Of a stretch of 6,412 nt of DNA, positions 5,813-6,412 are shown piece after piece. The notes below the pieces were generated by a model. The model was not told the DNA's origin. It saw nothing but the letters and a program-made list of their open reading frames with translations, and did not search any database. The position numbers and the translations under genes are program-made. The stretch is from assembly GCA_964358485.1 (NCBI GenBank), contig CAYHPY010000152.1, positions 1-6,412 of the forward strand. The letters are read 5' to 3'. This DNA is from CAYHPY01 sp964358485 (GTDB taxonomy: Bacteria > Elusimicrobiota > Elusimicrobia > UBA1565 > UBA9628). Within the stretch, counting starts at the first letter, position 1, and each line of letters starts with the position of its first letter.

Positions 5813-6412
5813 GGCTCCCGCCGCCCAGGTCCCCCCTTCCATGCCCGCAAAATCGCGCTTTTGGCTCAAACTCGCGGCCGCCGTCCTCGGCGCGGGCCTG
5901 CTCATGATCGGCGCCGCGGCCCTGGCCCTCAAAAGCCTCCTGTCCCAGGAGAAACTCAAGGCCCTCGCGGCCGAAAACGGCCGCCGCTACCTCAACCGTG
6001 AGGTCCGGTTCAAGGATTTCTCGCTGGGGGTGCTCCAGGGGTTGACCCTGGAGGGGTTTGAAGTTTCGGAGAAGCCTAATTTTGAATCCGGAACCTTCGT
6101 GCAAGTCGGTCGTTTTACGTTCCGGATTCAGATAAGACCGCTTCTTTCCAAACGGATTGTGATTGACAAGATCCGGCTCGAAGAGCCGGAGTTGATTGTT
6201 ATTCTCGGCAAGGACGGAAAATTCAATTTCTCGGATTTGACGGAAACGGCGGCAACGAAGGGAAAAGATAAAAAAGAAAAAGATTCCGGGAACGGATCAA
6301 AAGATATGGGGTCCAGCCCCGCAATGGCGGGGCTGGAGTTGAAAATACAAGAGTTGTCCCTCTTGGGGTGGAAAGTGGTGTACAAGGACATCCCCCAAGA
6401 GGTGCTATGGAC
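5811..6412 (+). CDS. AsmA-family membrane-anchored protein (N-terminal part, truncated by window edge)
   Basis: The open frame continues past the right edge; 200 codons plus two bases are visible. A cytoplasmic stub with basic residues (Lys14, Arg16, Lys20) leads into one transmembrane segment (about 19-44), leaving the remainder in the periplasm. Residues 60-142 carry the AsmA-type N-terminal pattern: LNREVRFKDFSLGVLQG, then a beta-rich stretch ending in IRLEEPELIVILGKDGKFNF and SDL. AsmA-like proteins (AsmA, TamB, YhdP, YdbH) are implicated in moving phospholipid between inner and outer membranes. A Lys-rich low-complexity linker (149-168) contains a palindromic repeat, and ELKIQELSLLGWKVVYKD resumes the family pattern. 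ATG 5811 is one base after the glpD stop and suits translational coupling; ATG 5841 (residue 11) is the alternative and has no clear Shine-Dalgarno. GC falls sharply near 6060. Family confidence is good; the specific role is inferred. Confidence 0.8.
   Translation, partial: MAPAAQVPPSMPAKSRFWLKLAAAVLGAGLLMIGAAALALKSLLSQEKLKALAAENGRRYLNREVRFKDFSLGVLQGLTLEGFEVSEKPNFESGTFVQVGRFTFRIQIRPLLSKRIVIDKIRLEEPELIVILGKDGKFNFSDLTETAATKGKDKKEKDSGNGSKDMGSSPAMAGLELKIQELSLLGWKVVYKDIPQEVLW
6312..6337 (+). repeat. Perfect 11-bp inverted repeat with 4-base loop, in-frame within the AsmA-like gene
   Basis: Arms TCCAGCCCCGC (6312-6322) and GCGGGGCTGGA (6327-6337) are exact reverse complements around AATG. The unit reads in frame as part of SSPAMAGLE in the hydrophilic linker and adds no stop on either strand. 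It is much richer in GC than the roughly 45% GC flank before it. Its size and shape resemble REP/MITE-like palindromic units that can insert into coding linkers. It lacks a T-tract and sits mid-gene, so it is unlikely to be a terminator. Confidence 0.6.

Noticed and set aside
6312..6337. The perfect hairpin as an intrinsic terminator
   Set aside because: No run of T follows on either strand and the reading frame continues through it.
6128..6391. A minus-strand 87-codon frame with an apparently ordinary amino-acid mix
   Set aside because: It is antisense to a good AsmA-family match. Its less biased composition simply reflects the low GC of this stretch.

Overview
The window looks like GC-rich chromosomal DNA from a diderm (Gram-negative-type) bacterium. 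The diderm call rests on a class A penicillin-binding protein, an AsmA-like protein (a family tied to two-membrane envelopes) and a secreted protein with a clean signal peptide. I cannot place the phylum. The regulator architecture and short promoter-to-start distances would fit an uncultured lineage such as Elusimicrobiota, but that is a weak guess. No mobile element, CRISPR array, rRNA or tRNA was seen.

Layout: (1) 1-1128, minus strand: N-terminal 376 residues of a secreted protein of unknown function that runs off the left edge. (2) 1129-1274: divergent control region holding two -10-like hexamers, a perfect 6-1-6 palindrome and a cluster of ACGG-core repeats. (3) 1275-2165, plus: a 296-residue DNA-binding protein with an N-terminal XRE-type helix-turn-helix and a middle winged helix. 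(4) 2169-4421, minus: a complete bifunctional penicillin-binding protein of the PBP1A type, converging on the regulator with only 3 bases between stop codons. (5) 4422-4444: a 23-bp divergent spacer in which the -10 elements of both flanking genes overlap. (6) 4445-5809, plus: an FAD-dependent glycerol-3-phosphate dehydrogenase of the GlpD family. (7) 5811-6412, plus: start of an AsmA-family membrane-anchored protein, one base after the glpD stop and cut by the right edge.

Working together: the PBP builds and cross-links peptidoglycan, and the AsmA-like protein probably acts in lipid traffic between membranes. GlpD oxidises glycerol 3-phosphate, a phospholipid head-group precursor and breakdown product, and feeds electrons to quinone. 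glpD and the asmA-like gene look like one transcription unit; an envelope/lipid theme is plausible but inferred. The XRE-type regulator may control itself and the divergent secreted protein.

The most notable signals are regulatory. Three genes have a TANAAT hexamer exactly 6-7 bases before ATG and lack a well-placed Shine-Dalgarno, as expected for leaderless mRNAs. Two of these promoters overlap in a 23-bp spacer. The asmA-like gene also shows an abrupt GC drop (67% to 45% in adjacent 240-base blocks) and carries an in-frame perfect 11-bp palindrome.
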